Assembly: GCA_963725645.1 (NCBI GenBank)
Contig: CAVRZD010000006.1
Span: forward strand, 1,933,498-1,997,497
Source: JALYZC01 sp963725645
GTDB taxonomy: Bacteria; Actinomycetota; Thermoleophilia; Solirubrobacterales; Solirubrobacteraceae
Reading direction: 5' to 3'
Length of the DNA: 64,000 bases
Shown here one piece after another: positions 51,636 through 59,478 of the stretch. The position numbers and the translations under genes are program-made. Under the pieces are notes generated by a model. The model was not told where the DNA came from and searched no databases. It saw only the letters and a program-made list of their open reading frames with translations. The first letter of the stretch is position 1, and every line of letters begins with the position of its first letter.

Positions 51636-51830
51636 CTACGCTGGCTGGGCGAGCTGAGCCTGCGGCATCTCGTCCCACGTCCGGCCATCAAGTAGCCGGC
51701 CGCCGGACTTGGGTCGATGGCCACCCCATTGCTTGAAGAAATACGCCACGCCCTCATCGACGCAGCGGTCGCGCAGCTCTCGCAACCACGCAAGCCGACG
51801 ACCCTCACCAAGACCGTGACGCTGAAGCGC
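51636..51830 (-). pseudogene. Fragment of a phage Gp37/Gp68-family (DUF5131) protein
   Basis: An open stretch with no start codon of its own reads LAWLRELRDRCVDEGVAYFF then KQWGGHRPKSGGRLLDGRTW and DEMPQAQLAQPA, stop. The QWGG-P-K-GGR-LDGRTWDEMP string is the conserved C-terminus of Gp37/Gp68 (DUF5131) proteins found in phages and integrated elements. The N-terminal three quarters are missing. Its site 210 bases after a tRNA 3' end fits a decayed integrated element. Confidence 0.75.
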
Positions 51831-51888
51831 TGACGAACCCGCCCCCGGCTTTCCTTCTGGGCTTGCCGGGGGCGGTGCCGATCCCCGC

Positions 51889-52110
51889 CTAGTGAGCTCC
51901 GACGTCCGTGGGCCGGCGCAGGATCATCGCGCCCTCGCTGGGAAAGAAGAGCGACTCGTGCTGTTCGTCCCACCGCACGCGATAGTGCTCATGGTCGTGC
52001 TCGCCGAGGATCTCGATGATCTGCCCTCGACGTGAGGGTGCGCCGGGAATGCCGCGGACTTCCAGCCAATCGCCGGCACGAGCGTGCTGCCTTGAGTGTT
52101 TGACGTCCAT
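51889..52110 (-). CDS. DUF1918 small protein
   Basis: 73 residues from ATG 52110, chosen for AGAGAGGAG 8 bases upstream. Core ARAGDWLEVRGIPGAPSRRG, IIEILGEHDHEHYRVRWDEQ and HESLFFPSEGAMIL matches the DUF1918 SH3-like fold common in actinobacteria. Function unknown. Confidence 0.85.
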   Translation of the reverse strand: MDVKHSRQHARAGDWLEVRGIPGAPSRRGQIIEILGEHDHEHYRVRWDEQHESLFFPSEGAMILRRPTDVGAH

Positions 52111-52372
52111 TCGGATGTGCTCCTCTCTGCCGTGAATGCAAGCGCGACGCACGCAGAACAGCATCGGAACTGATCACGGAATGCCGATGCGGGTTCCTAC
52201 GGGCTGCGTCGCTGCTGCAGCTCGGCGCCGGACGAATACGGAGATGCGCCGGCGATGTCACCCGTAATCGGTAGTTGCCCGCGGCCCTCGTGCGGCCAGG
52301 CGCCGATGACCGGCCGCCCCACGAGCGGTTGACTGCGAAACGTTCGGTTCACGACCGAGGAAGGTGCCGGAG

Positions 52373-53269
52373 ATGCAGCTCAGTTCCGCGGGTTCGCCAC
52401 TCGCCGGCCGCCGGGTCGGTGTGCTGATGGTCGGTCTGGTCGCGACCGTGCTGGCCTTGGCGGCGTGGAACCCGGCGCCGGCATCGGCGCAGAGCTGCAC
52501 CGGCACGCTGAAGCCCGTCGCCGGCGGGACCGGTCGCGGAGCCGCCAACAACGCCGCCTACAGCTTCACCTGCGACGTCGCCGTCAGCGAGTATCGCCTG
52601 ACACCGGAGGGGCACACCTTCAACGTGCACGGCGTGGGCCAGGGGTTCAACTGCCAGCCGGACGACCCCGACGACCCGCAGTTCTGGGATTGCACCGGCG
52701 GCTCGGCTGCGCCTGGCACGCCCATCACCGGGACGCTCGCGACCGAGGAGGATCCGTGCGGAAGCCGGCTGACGCTCGAGGTGACCGTCGCCAAGCTGAC
52801 GCGGCTCTCGCTCGCGGTCGCCTGTGGCGGAGGTGGCGGTGGTGGCGGTGGCGGCGGTGGCGGCGCGCCGACCATCAGCGCCCTGCGGCTGTCGCCCTCC
52901 ACGTTCAAGGCGGCGAGCAAGGGCGGCAGCGTCGCCACGGCGGTGGGAACCAGGGTCAGCTACCGGCTCTCCACAGCGGCGAGGACGACGTTCACGGTCG
53001 AGCACGCCGTCACCGGCATCAAGAGCGGCAGCCGCTGCGTCGCCCTCACGCGGCGCAACCGCCGCGGCCGGCACTGCACCCGCTACCTCAAGCTCCGCGG
53101 CAGCTTCACCCACAGCGGCAGGAGCGGAGCCAACAGCCTGCGCTTCACCGGCCGCCTGTCGGGCCACAAGCTGGCACCCGGCGCCTACCGGCTCGCCGCG
53201 ACCGCCCGCACCTCGGCCGGCCGGACGAGCGCCGTCATTCGCTCGTCGCAGTTCCACGTCAAGCGCTGA
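52373..53269 (+). CDS. Secreted protein with polyglycine linker
   Basis: 298 residues from ATG 52373 (GGAG directly upstream). Signal peptide (VLMVGLVATVLALAAWNPAP ASA), N-terminal Cys-containing domain (SCTGTLKPVAGGTG, YSFTCDVAVSEYRLTPEGHT), a run of 13 Gly near residue 155, and a C-terminal part (LRLSPSTFKAASKGG, VSYRLSTAARTTFTVEHAVT, GAYRLAATARTSAGRTSA) ending FHVKR. The C-terminal repeat type recurs in actinobacterial secreted proteins. Function not known. Confidence 0.75.
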   Translation: MQLSSAGSPLAGRRVGVLMVGLVATVLALAAWNPAPASAQSCTGTLKPVAGGTGRGAANNAAYSFTCDVAVSEYRLTPEGHTFNVHGVGQGFNCQPDDPDDPQFWDCTGGSAAPGTPITGTLATEEDPCGSRLTLEVTVAKLTRLSLAVACGGGGGGGGGGGGGAPTISALRLSPSTFKAASKGGSVATAVGTRVSYRLSTAARTTFTVEHAVTGIKSGSRCVALTRRNRRGRHCTRYLKLRGSFTHSGRSGANSLRFTGRLSGHKLAPGAYRLAATARTSAGRTSAVIRSSQFHVKR

Positions 53270-53339
53270 AGAATCGGGCCAACCGACCGAGCCCGCGCGG
53301 GCCTGTGCGGCGTCGCCGTCGCGGATAGCCTCAAGCTCG

Positions 53340-54020
53340 TTGGCCCGCCGCAAAGAGAACCTCAGCACCGCCACCGCCGAGCTCTATCGCCTGCCGCGCG
53401 AGGAGTTCACCGGTGCGCGCAACGACCTCGCCAAGCGGCTCCGGAGCGATGGGAAGCGCGCCGAGGCCGAGCACGTCAAGGCGCTCGGCAAGCCGACGGC
53501 GGCCGCGTGGATCGTCAACCAGCTCAGCCGGCAGGCACGCGGCGATCTGAAGGAGCTGCTGGCGGCCGGCGAGCGCATGCGCAAGGCCCGCACACCCACG
53601 CAACTGCGCGCGGCAACGGCGGCCGAACGGGGGGCGATCGCCCGGTTGCTCGGTCGGGTGGACGAGCTCGCCGGTCCGCAGTCGGCGGCCACCGGCGAGC
53701 GCGTGCGCGAGACGCTCCACGCCGCGGCCGGCGACCCCGACGTCGGCGCGCTCGTCAGCGCCGGGTGCCTGACGAAGGAGCAGCGGCTGGTGGGCTTCGG
53801 GGGAGCCGCGCTCAACCCCGAACGGACCGCGCAACCGCGCGCTGAGGAGCGGCGCCCGAGCCGGCGCGAGCGCGAGGCGGCCACGCGCGCACGCGAGCAG
53901 GCGGAGAAGGCACACGAGCGCGCCCTTGCGGAGGCGCAACGAGCCCAGACGGAGCTGCAGCGCGCCGAGGAACGACTCCACGACGCGCGGGAGCGGGAAG
54001 AGGAGCTGGCGGGCGACTAG
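53340..54020 (+). CDS. Uncharacterised helical protein with C-terminal coiled coil
   Basis: 226 residues with a TTG start (LARRKENLSTATAELYRLPR). N-terminal helical domain includes EEFTGARNDLAKRLRSDGKR and ALGKPTAAAWIVNQLSRQAR, recurring in actinobacteria as an unnamed family; the last 60 residues are a charged coiled coil (ERREREAATRAREQAEKA type). Its stop codon TAG is the target site of the adjoining IS630 element; the pre-insertion sequence also reads TAG, so the protein is unchanged. Confidence 0.72.
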   Translation: MARRKENLSTATAELYRLPREEFTGARNDLAKRLRSDGKRAEAEHVKALGKPTAAAWIVNQLSRQARGDLKELLAAGERMRKARTPTQLRAATAAERGAIARLLGRVDELAGPQSAATGERVRETLHAAAGDPDVGALVSAGCLTKEQRLVGFGGAALNPERTAQPRAEERRPSRREREAATRAREQAEKAHERALAEAQRAQTELQRAEERLHDAREREEELAGD

Positions 54021-55255
54021 TAGACGCGTCCGTAAGTACGTTTAGGCGATCTGGGGAGGAATCGCCCATGGAAGGGCGAATCCTCCAGCGGTGCCGCAGA
54101 AGATCGAGATCGAGCTGAACTGCGAGGAGCGAGCCGAGCTCGAACGCCTGGCTCGATCTGAGACCCGTCCATTTCGCGAGGTCCAGCGGGCGCGGATGGT
54201 CCTCTACTCGGCGGCCGGTGAAACCGACCTCAGGGTCGCCGAGCGCCTGGACTGCACCCCCGAGTGCGTCGGCAAGTGGCGGCGAAGATTCAGCGAACAG
54301 CGGCTCGAGGGCCTCACCGACAGACAGCGCGCAGGTCGGCCGCGCCGTTTTCCCCCCGGAGCAGGTCGCCGAGGTCAAGGCGATCGCCTGCGAGCTGCCG
54401 GCCGCCCACGGCCTGCCGCTTTCGCGCTTCACGCGCACTGAGCTACACCGTCTCGTGATCGAGCGCGGCGTCACCGACGCCTCGGCGACGACGATCTGGC
54501 GCTGGCTGCACGACTCGGCGATCAAGCCCTGGCAGGTTCGCTCCTGGTTGTTTCCGAGAGATCCGAACTTCGCGGAAAGGGCCGGGCGGGTGCTCGACCT
54601 CTACGCGCGGCGCTTCGAGGGCCGCCGACTGCGGCCCGACGAGCTGGTGATCTCAGCCGATGAGAAGTCCCAGCTGCAGGCGCTGGGGCGCCGTCATCGC
54701 ACCCTTGCCCCGGCTGGCGGGCGCCCCTCGCTTTGCGAGTTCGACTACGTCCGCGGCGGCACCCTCGCCTATCTCGCCGCCTGGGACGTCCACCACGCCA
54801 ACCTCTTCGGCCGGGTTGAGCCCAAGACCGGGATCGAGCCCTTCGGCCGGCTCGTCGAGGACGTCATGAGCAGCGAGCCTTACGCGTCCGCCCGCCGCGT
54901 GTTCTGGATCGTCGACAACGGCTCCTCCCACGCGGGCAAGACCTCGGTCGATCGGCTCGAGGGCGCCTACGAGAACCTGCGGCTGATCCACCTCCCGATC
55001 CACGCCTCCTGGCTCAACCAGATCGAGCTCTACTTCTCGATCCTCCAGCGCAAGGCGCTGACGCCCAACGACTTCGGCTCACTCGGTCAGCTCTCCGACC
55101 AGCTACTCGCCTTCCAAGCCCGCTACGCCGAGATCGCCCGGCCGTTCGAGTGGACCTTCACCCGCTCAGACCTCGACCGGGTCCTCGCCGAGGTCACCGA
55201 TCGCGAGCCGCACCTGCAGCTGGTTGCGTGAACGAACTTGCGGACGGGTCTACTA
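54018..55255 (+). mobile_element. IS630-family insertion sequence
   Basis: About 1.24 kb bounded by inverted repeats of roughly 26 bases (left TAGTAGACGCGTCCGTAAGT, right in the reverse sense TAGTAGACCCGTCCGCAAGT), flanked by the TA dinucleotide that Tc1/mariner-IS630 elements duplicate. Left end lies in the stop codon of the upstream gene. Confidence 0.85.
54091..55231 (+). CDS. IS630-family transposase, frameshifted
   Basis: Two frames. First (54091-about 54350, GTG start): helix-turn-helix domain ERAELERLARSETRPFREVQ, LRVAERLDCTPECVGKWRRR. Second (to 55231): VFPPEQVAEVKAIACELPAA, then the DDE catalytic domain with VISADEKSQLQALGRRH, VFWIVDNGSSHAGKTS and HASWLNQIELYFSILQRKAL. The change of frame (+1) falls in TTTTCCCCCC at 54348-54357. 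It may be programmed slippage, an inactivating mutation or a base-calling error; a homopolymer site fits all three. Confidence 0.87.
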
Positions 55256-55369
55256 GCGGTCGCGCGGGTCGTCATTCCGGCCAGATCGCGTGCGCTCGCG
55301 GGGTTCGGATGCCAGCCTCCGCCGCCCGGTCGCCCGTGCGGCGGCGACGCCCATGGAAAGGGTGCGGCG

Positions 55370-55786
55370 ATGGACCCAGTCAACATCGACAGCATCGACA
55401 CCGTCGACCTCACGTCGAGCGCGTCGGATGACGCCGAATGGATCGGCGGCTTCTTCGCCTACGGCGGGTCGGGTGCGGATGCCTCGGTGGTCATCCACTT
55501 CGCGATCCCGTCCGGCAAGCGCCTCGGCCGCCACACCGACACCGCCGAGGAGACGCAGTTCATCCTCAGCGGCAGCGGCGACCTCCTGCGCGACGGGGGC
55601 TCGACCCCGCTGCGGGCCGGCGACGTCGTGGTCCTGAAGGAGGGAGAGGCCCACGACCTCCACAACACCGGCTCCGAGGACCTGCGCGTCATCGGTTTCT
55701 TCTCGGCCGCGCAGGTCGAGCAGCACTGGACGACGGAGGCCTGGCCGCCCGACGAGTCGAAGGTCACCGGCAGCCCGAACCGCTGA
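55370..55786 (+). CDS. Cupin-domain protein
   Basis: 138 residues from ATG 55370. Cupin motif 1 GRHTDTAEETQFILSGSGDL (His, Glu and Gln ligand region) and motif 2 LRAGDVVVLKEGEAHDLHNT. Single-domain cupin, about 40 residues of N-terminal extension. Small cupins of this kind bind metal or a sugar; no specific role can be deduced. Confidence 0.87.
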   Translation: MDPVNIDSIDTVDLTSSASDDAEWIGGFFAYGGSGADASVVIHFAIPSGKRLGRHTDTAEETQFILSGSGDLLRDGGSTPLRAGDVVVLKEGEAHDLHNTGSEDLRVIGFFSAAQVEQHWTTEAWPPDESKVTGSPNR

Positions 55787-55983
55787 ACCGACTCGCTGCG
55801 TCGGTCGCGCCGGTCGGCGATCTTGGCTAGGGTCCTCGCCTCAAGAGGGGGCGCGACCAGCTGTTGTCGCAGACCGGCCGCGCCCGTTCGGGCCGCGATT
55901 GCCAAGGACGAGACGGGGAACCTATGTGCCGACCTGGCCCTTGGCGTGCGGCCCTTCCAGGATAGCTCGCCGGAAACACCGCC

Positions 55984-57174
55984 TCAGCCCCACCTGACGC
56001 GCAGGGCCGGCGGCTTGCGGAACACCAGACCGGTCGGCGAGGGCGCGGGGTGCTCCGGGTCGAGCCGCAGGCGCGGCAGACGCTCCAGTAGCGCTGCGAT
56101 CGCGACCCTGGCCTCCAGGCGCGCGAGGTGCATGCCCACGCAGACGTGCGGCCCGCCGGCGAACGCGATGTGACGGCCCGCATTCTCACGGGCGACCAGG
56201 AACCGGTCCGGATCCTCGAAGGTGCGCGGGTCGCGGTTGGCGGCGGCGATCGAGACCGAGACGAGGTCGCCGGCGCCGATGCGCGCGCCGGCCAGCTCCA
56301 CGTCGCGCGTGGCGTAGCGATCCACGATCGCCGCCGCGGGCTCGAGGCGCAGCGACTCCTCGATCGCGGCGGCGACGCGGCCCGGATCGCCGCGCACGAG
56401 CTCGAGCTGGTCGGGATTGGACAGCAGGTGCAGCACCGCGTTGGCGATCGCGCCCTCGGTGGTGTCCACACCGCCGAAGAGCAGGACCGCGGCGTTCGAG
56501 ACGACCTCCGCGCGATCGAGCCCACCGGCGTCCTCCGAGGCCGCGGCCGCCGCGAGCAGCGAGCCGGAGGCGCGGTCGTCGAGCACCGGCTCGACCGTCG
56601 CCCGCAGGTCGGCGAAGGCGCGGCGGCCGGCGTCGGGCACCGGCTCGCCGGCCGTCACGGCGGTCACCGCCGCCACGATCGCCCCGTACCAGCCCAGCAC
56701 CTTCCCGCGACGGGCGTCGCCGAGCCCCAGCACGTGGCCCATCACGGCCACCGCGAGCGGCCCCGCGAAGGCACGGCGCAGCTCGGCGCTCCCTGCCGGC
56801 GCCATCGACGCCACCAGTCGATCGGTCTCGGCCTCGATCACCCCGCCGAGCCGCTCTCGGACCGCGCAGAGCCGGAACGCGTGCGCGAACGGAGCGCGGT
56901 GGCGCTCGTGCTCGGCGCCGTCGAGCGTGAGCATGCTGGAGCCGATGACTTGCCGGGTCGAGAAGCGCGGGTCGTCCACCGTGAACGTCTCGGTGTCGCG
57001 CATGACGCCGAGCGCGAGCTCGCGCCGCGTCACCAGCCAGCCGTCCAGCGCGGGAAGCCACGACACCGGCTCGGACTCCCGCAGCCGCGCGAGCACCGCG
57101 TGCGGCGACGCCGAGAGCTCCGCGAGCTCGACACCCGCACCGATCGGGAAGGGAACCGGCGCGCCGGCGCTCAC
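55984..57174 (-). CDS. Cytochrome P450
   Basis: 396 residues from GTG 57174. I-helix oxygen-binding LLFGGVDTTEGAIANAV, ExxR in IEESLRLEP, PERF-equivalent FEDPDRFLV, heme ligand Cys in FAGGPHVCVGMHLARLE. The length and sequence fit soluble bacterial class I P450s that use ferredoxin; no ferredoxin gene is adjacent. The GTG overlaps the upstream lipoprotein stop. Substrate unknown. Confidence 0.93.
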   Translation of the reverse strand: MSAGAPVPFPIGAGVELAELSASPHAVLARLRESEPVSWLPALDGWLVTRRELALGVMRDTETFTVDDPRFSTRQVIGSSMLTLDGAEHERHRAPFAHAFRLCAVRERLGGVIEAETDRLVASMAPAGSAELRRAFAGPLAVAVMGHVLGLGDARRGKVLGWYGAIVAAVTAVTAGEPVPDAGRRAFADLRATVEPVLDDRASGSLLAAAAASEDAGGLDRAEVVSNAAVLLFGGVDTTEGAIANAVLHLLSNPDQLELVRGDPGRVAAAIEESLRLEPAAAIVDRYATRDVELAGARIGAGDLVSVSIAAANRDPRTFEDPDRFLVARENAGRHIAFAGGPHVCVGMHLARLEARVAIAALLERLPRLRLDPEHPAPSPTGLVFRKPPALRVRWG

Positions 57175-57620
57175 TGCGGCGGCGGGCAGGCGACCGCCAC
57201 CGCGATGTGACGGCCGCCGAACGTCTGGTCCCATAACAGCTCGTGCCCGCGGCGCTCCGGCGGAGCGGTGAAGTGGTGGAGCTCGCTGTTGCCGATCAGC
57301 ATGTACGCATCGCGCGAGCTGTAGCGGAAGAGGATCTCGATGTGCTTGGTCAAATGGGCGGTGAAGTAGCGCCCGGCACAGCCGAGCGGGCCGGTGTAGG
57401 TGAGCTGCGGCGCGTTGCCGATCCGGGTCGAGATCCGGCCCGATTGTGCGATGACGATGCGCTGGCCGTCCACGACGAACGTCGCGGTGTCGCCGCGGGC
57501 GCCCGAGGGCGAGGGGAAGGTCGAAATGCTCGGCACCTTCACCGGGCTCCCGACGCCGCACCCGCACAGCGATACGGCCAGCGCCGTGGCGATCGCCGCC
57601 CAGAGGGTCCGTCCTCGCAT
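57171..57620 (-). CDS. Lipoprotein of unknown function
   Basis: 149 residues. Lipobox VSLCGC after a hydrophobic N-terminus, then a compact domain (GDTATFVVDGQRIVIAQSGR, GCAGRYFTAHLTKHIEILFR, YMLIGNSELHHFTAPPERRG) with two further Cys. Coupled to the P450 gene (GTGA). Family not recognised. Confidence 0.7.
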   Translation of the reverse strand: MRGRTLWAAIATALAVSLCGCGVGSPVKVPSISTFPSPSGARGDTATFVVDGQRIVIAQSGRISTRIGNAPQLTYTGPLGCAGRYFTAHLTKHIEILFRYSSRDAYMLIGNSELHHFTAPPERRGHELLWDQTFGGRHIAVAVACPPPQ

Positions 57621-57630
57621 GCGCAGGAGC

Positions 57631-57918
57631 CTAGGGCAGGCGCCGGCGCCGGCCGCGCATCCGGGTCAGCCGTCGCTGCGCGCGGTCCTCGGGCTCGGGT
57701 GCCGGCGCGCGGCACGCGCGCTCGCGCGCCCGCTCGCGATCTTCGCTGAGGCCAACCTCGAGGAAGACCAGGCTGGTCGCGACCACCAGCCCGCCGCCGG
57801 CGAGGGCGAGGGCTAGCACCTCGCCGGTCGAGCCGCCGACGAGCACGCCGAGGACCACGCCCCCGACGACGACGAGCGCGGCCGATCCGAACGCGGTGAC
57901 GCGCGCGCGAGTGCTCAT
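57631..57918 (-). CDS. Small membrane protein
   Basis: 95 residues with two membrane helices (VTAFGSAALVVVGGVVLGVL and VLALALAGGGLVVATSLVFL) and an Arg/Glu-rich tail ending RMRGRRRRLP. Located 10 bases before the lipoprotein gene in the same direction. Function unknown. Confidence 0.65.
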   Translation of the reverse strand: MSTRARVTAFGSAALVVVGGVVLGVLVGGSTGEVLALALAGGGLVVATSLVFLEVGLSEDRERARERACRAPAPEPEDRAQRRLTRMRGRRRRLP

Positions 57919-57939
57919 GGATCCAGGGTAGACGGGCGC

Positions 57940-59160
57940 TCAGGATCCCGCGGGCGCGGGCGCCGCCCGGTCCGGCCGCGCCGGGCGGCGCGGGCGGGCG
58001 AGGCCGGCGAACGCGGCCGCCGCGGCGAGCGCGCCGAGTGCCGCGACCGCGTAGGTGGCGCGCGGCGACGCGAGCGTGGCGATCGAGCCGCCGACCGCGA
58101 ACCCGAGCGCCGGGGCCGCGGCCGCCACCGACTCCAGCGCCGCCATCGTGCGGGCCTGGTACTCGCCGGCCGTGGCCTGTTGCACGGCGTTGACGAGGGC
58201 GATCCACTGCACGCCGTTGCCGAGCCCGCCCAGCGCCGCGGCGACACACGCGATGGCCAGCGACGGCGCCGCCGCCGTCGCGCCGTAGGCGGCGCCGATC
58301 GCGAGCGTCCCCCACGTCAGCAGGCGAGCCAGCCGGACCCGCGGCAGCGCCGCGAACGCCGCCCCGCCGGCCACCATGCCGAAGCCCCAGGCCATCAGCA
58401 GGATGCCGTAGCCCGCGTCCCCGGCCCCCAGCGTGGCCTTCGCGAACACGACCTCGACCGGGAGCACCGCGGTGAAGAACACGAGCGCCAGGGCCTGGAC
58501 GCCGAGCAGCGCACGCACCGCCGGCTCACGCCGCACGTAGGCCGCGGCGTCCCCGAGGCGCGCGCGCCACCCTCCACCGGCGCGGGCGGCGGGTAGGCGC
58601 AGCCCGCGCGGGAACAGCGCGGCCACGGCCAGGAACGACGCGGCGTCGAGCAGGAGCGCCGCGGGCGCGCCGAAGCCGGCGACCAGCAGCCCCGCCGCGG
58701 CCGGGCCCAGCGCGGCCGAGCAGGTCATCCCGAGGTTGAGGACCGCGTTGGCTCGCCGTAGCCGCGCCGGCTCGCCGGCCAACTCCACGGTCGCCGCCCG
58801 CACGAGCGCTCGCCCGGCGAGCGCGAGGGCGCCGTCGAGGGCGGCCAGGGCGATCAGCGGCAGCGCCGCACCCGCCCCGGCCAGGGACGCCAGCGCCGCG
58901 AAGACCAGCGCCTCGGCCGCGTACACGCGCCGCAGCGCGGTGCGCGCGCCGATCGTCTCCAGCCGCGACACGAGCCCCGGCGCGGCGAGGGCGCCGACGA
59001 CGCGGCTGCTGATGAACAGCGCTGCCGTCGCGAGCGCGCTGCCCGTGCGGTCGAACACGACGATCGCGAGCGCGACGTCTCCCAGCCAGTTCCCCAGCTC
59101 GTTGACCGTGTAGGCGGCCGCCAGGCGCCGGAACGCGGGCGTGCGCAGCGGGTGCTCCAT
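57940..59160 (-). CDS. MFS transporter
   Basis: 406 residues from ATG 59160. Twelve predicted membrane helices; AAYTVNELGNWLGDVALAIV at the start, then LFISSRVVGALAAPGLVSRL, FGFGMVAGGAAFAAL-type and LGGLGNGVQWIALVNAVQQA. The pattern fits the MFS_3/enterobactin-exporter-like group (DHA3 class), common for drug or siderophore export. It is the first of a run of four minus-strand genes ending in the P450. Confidence 0.88.
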   Translation of the reverse strand: MEHPLRTPAFRRLAAAYTVNELGNWLGDVALAIVVFDRTGSALATAALFISSRVVGALAAPGLVSRLETIGARTALRRVYAAEALVFAALASLAGAGAALPLIALAALDGALALAGRALVRAATVELAGEPARLRRANAVLNLGMTCSAALGPAAAGLLVAGFGAPAALLLDAASFLAVAALFPRGLRLPAARAGGGWRARLGDAAAYVRREPAVRALLGVQALALVFFTAVLPVEVVFAKATLGAGDAGYGILLMAWGFGMVAGGAAFAALPRVRLARLLTWGTLAIGAAYGATAAAPSLAIACVAAALGGLGNGVQWIALVNAVQQATAGEYQARTMAALESVAAAAPALGFAVGGSIATLASPRATYAVAALGALAAAAAFAGLARPRRPARPDRAAPAPAGS

Positions 59161-59478
59161 CCGCGGCGAGTATCGAGTCCTCCCGCTGTTGGCGCGAGCG
59201 GCTTCGTACGAACGTCGAACGGCGCTGGAGGCGATCGGGAGGTTGCGCATGAGAACCGGTGCGCTTCCCGGCGTCCTCCGGGCCTCGACGCCGCGCCGGT
59301 GAAGATTCGCCGCCTCGACCTGGGAGAGGAGGAGTCCATGGGCTACCGACTCGGCTAGTCCCCCTCTCAGGCCCTCGCATCGACGGGCCCGACCTCGGGC
59401 CCGTTGCTGCAACGGCGCGACCGCCCTTTAGCCGCGCGCGCGAGCCGCCGATACAGTGGCTGTCTTCGGAGCACCCAG
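59161..59478. other. Intergenic region with mini-ORF and hairpin
   Basis: About 318 bases between divergent MFS and HD-GYP genes. It contains a 6-codon ORF (59338-59358, MGYRLG) with a strong ribosome site GGAGAGGAGG and a 7-bp hairpin at 59384-59403 (CGGGCCC/GGGCCCG), then the HD-GYP promoter. The mini-ORF also reads in frame from GTG 59299 as a 19-residue peptide. Confidence 0.4.
59426..59453 (+). promoter_or_regulatory. Sigma-28-like promoter of the HD-GYP gene
   Basis: CTTTAG, 17 bases, CGATA (in GCCGATA) on the plus strand, 25 bases before the GTG start. Perfect -10 and spacing, two mismatches in the -35. Confidence 0.45.

Noticed and set aside
52840..52865. GGCGGT repeat run as a microsatellite or regulatory repeat
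   Set aside because: It simply encodes the polyglycine linker of the secreted protein in frame.
53330..53365. CTCAAG before the TTG-start helical protein as another sigma-28-like promoter
   Set aside because: No CGAT box at 17 bases; the position falls inside the coding region.
55840..55975. Possible riboswitch in the gap between the cupin and P450 genes
   Set aside because: Some local stems can be drawn, but no known aptamer consensus was found, and both flanking genes end here, so no gene would be controlled.
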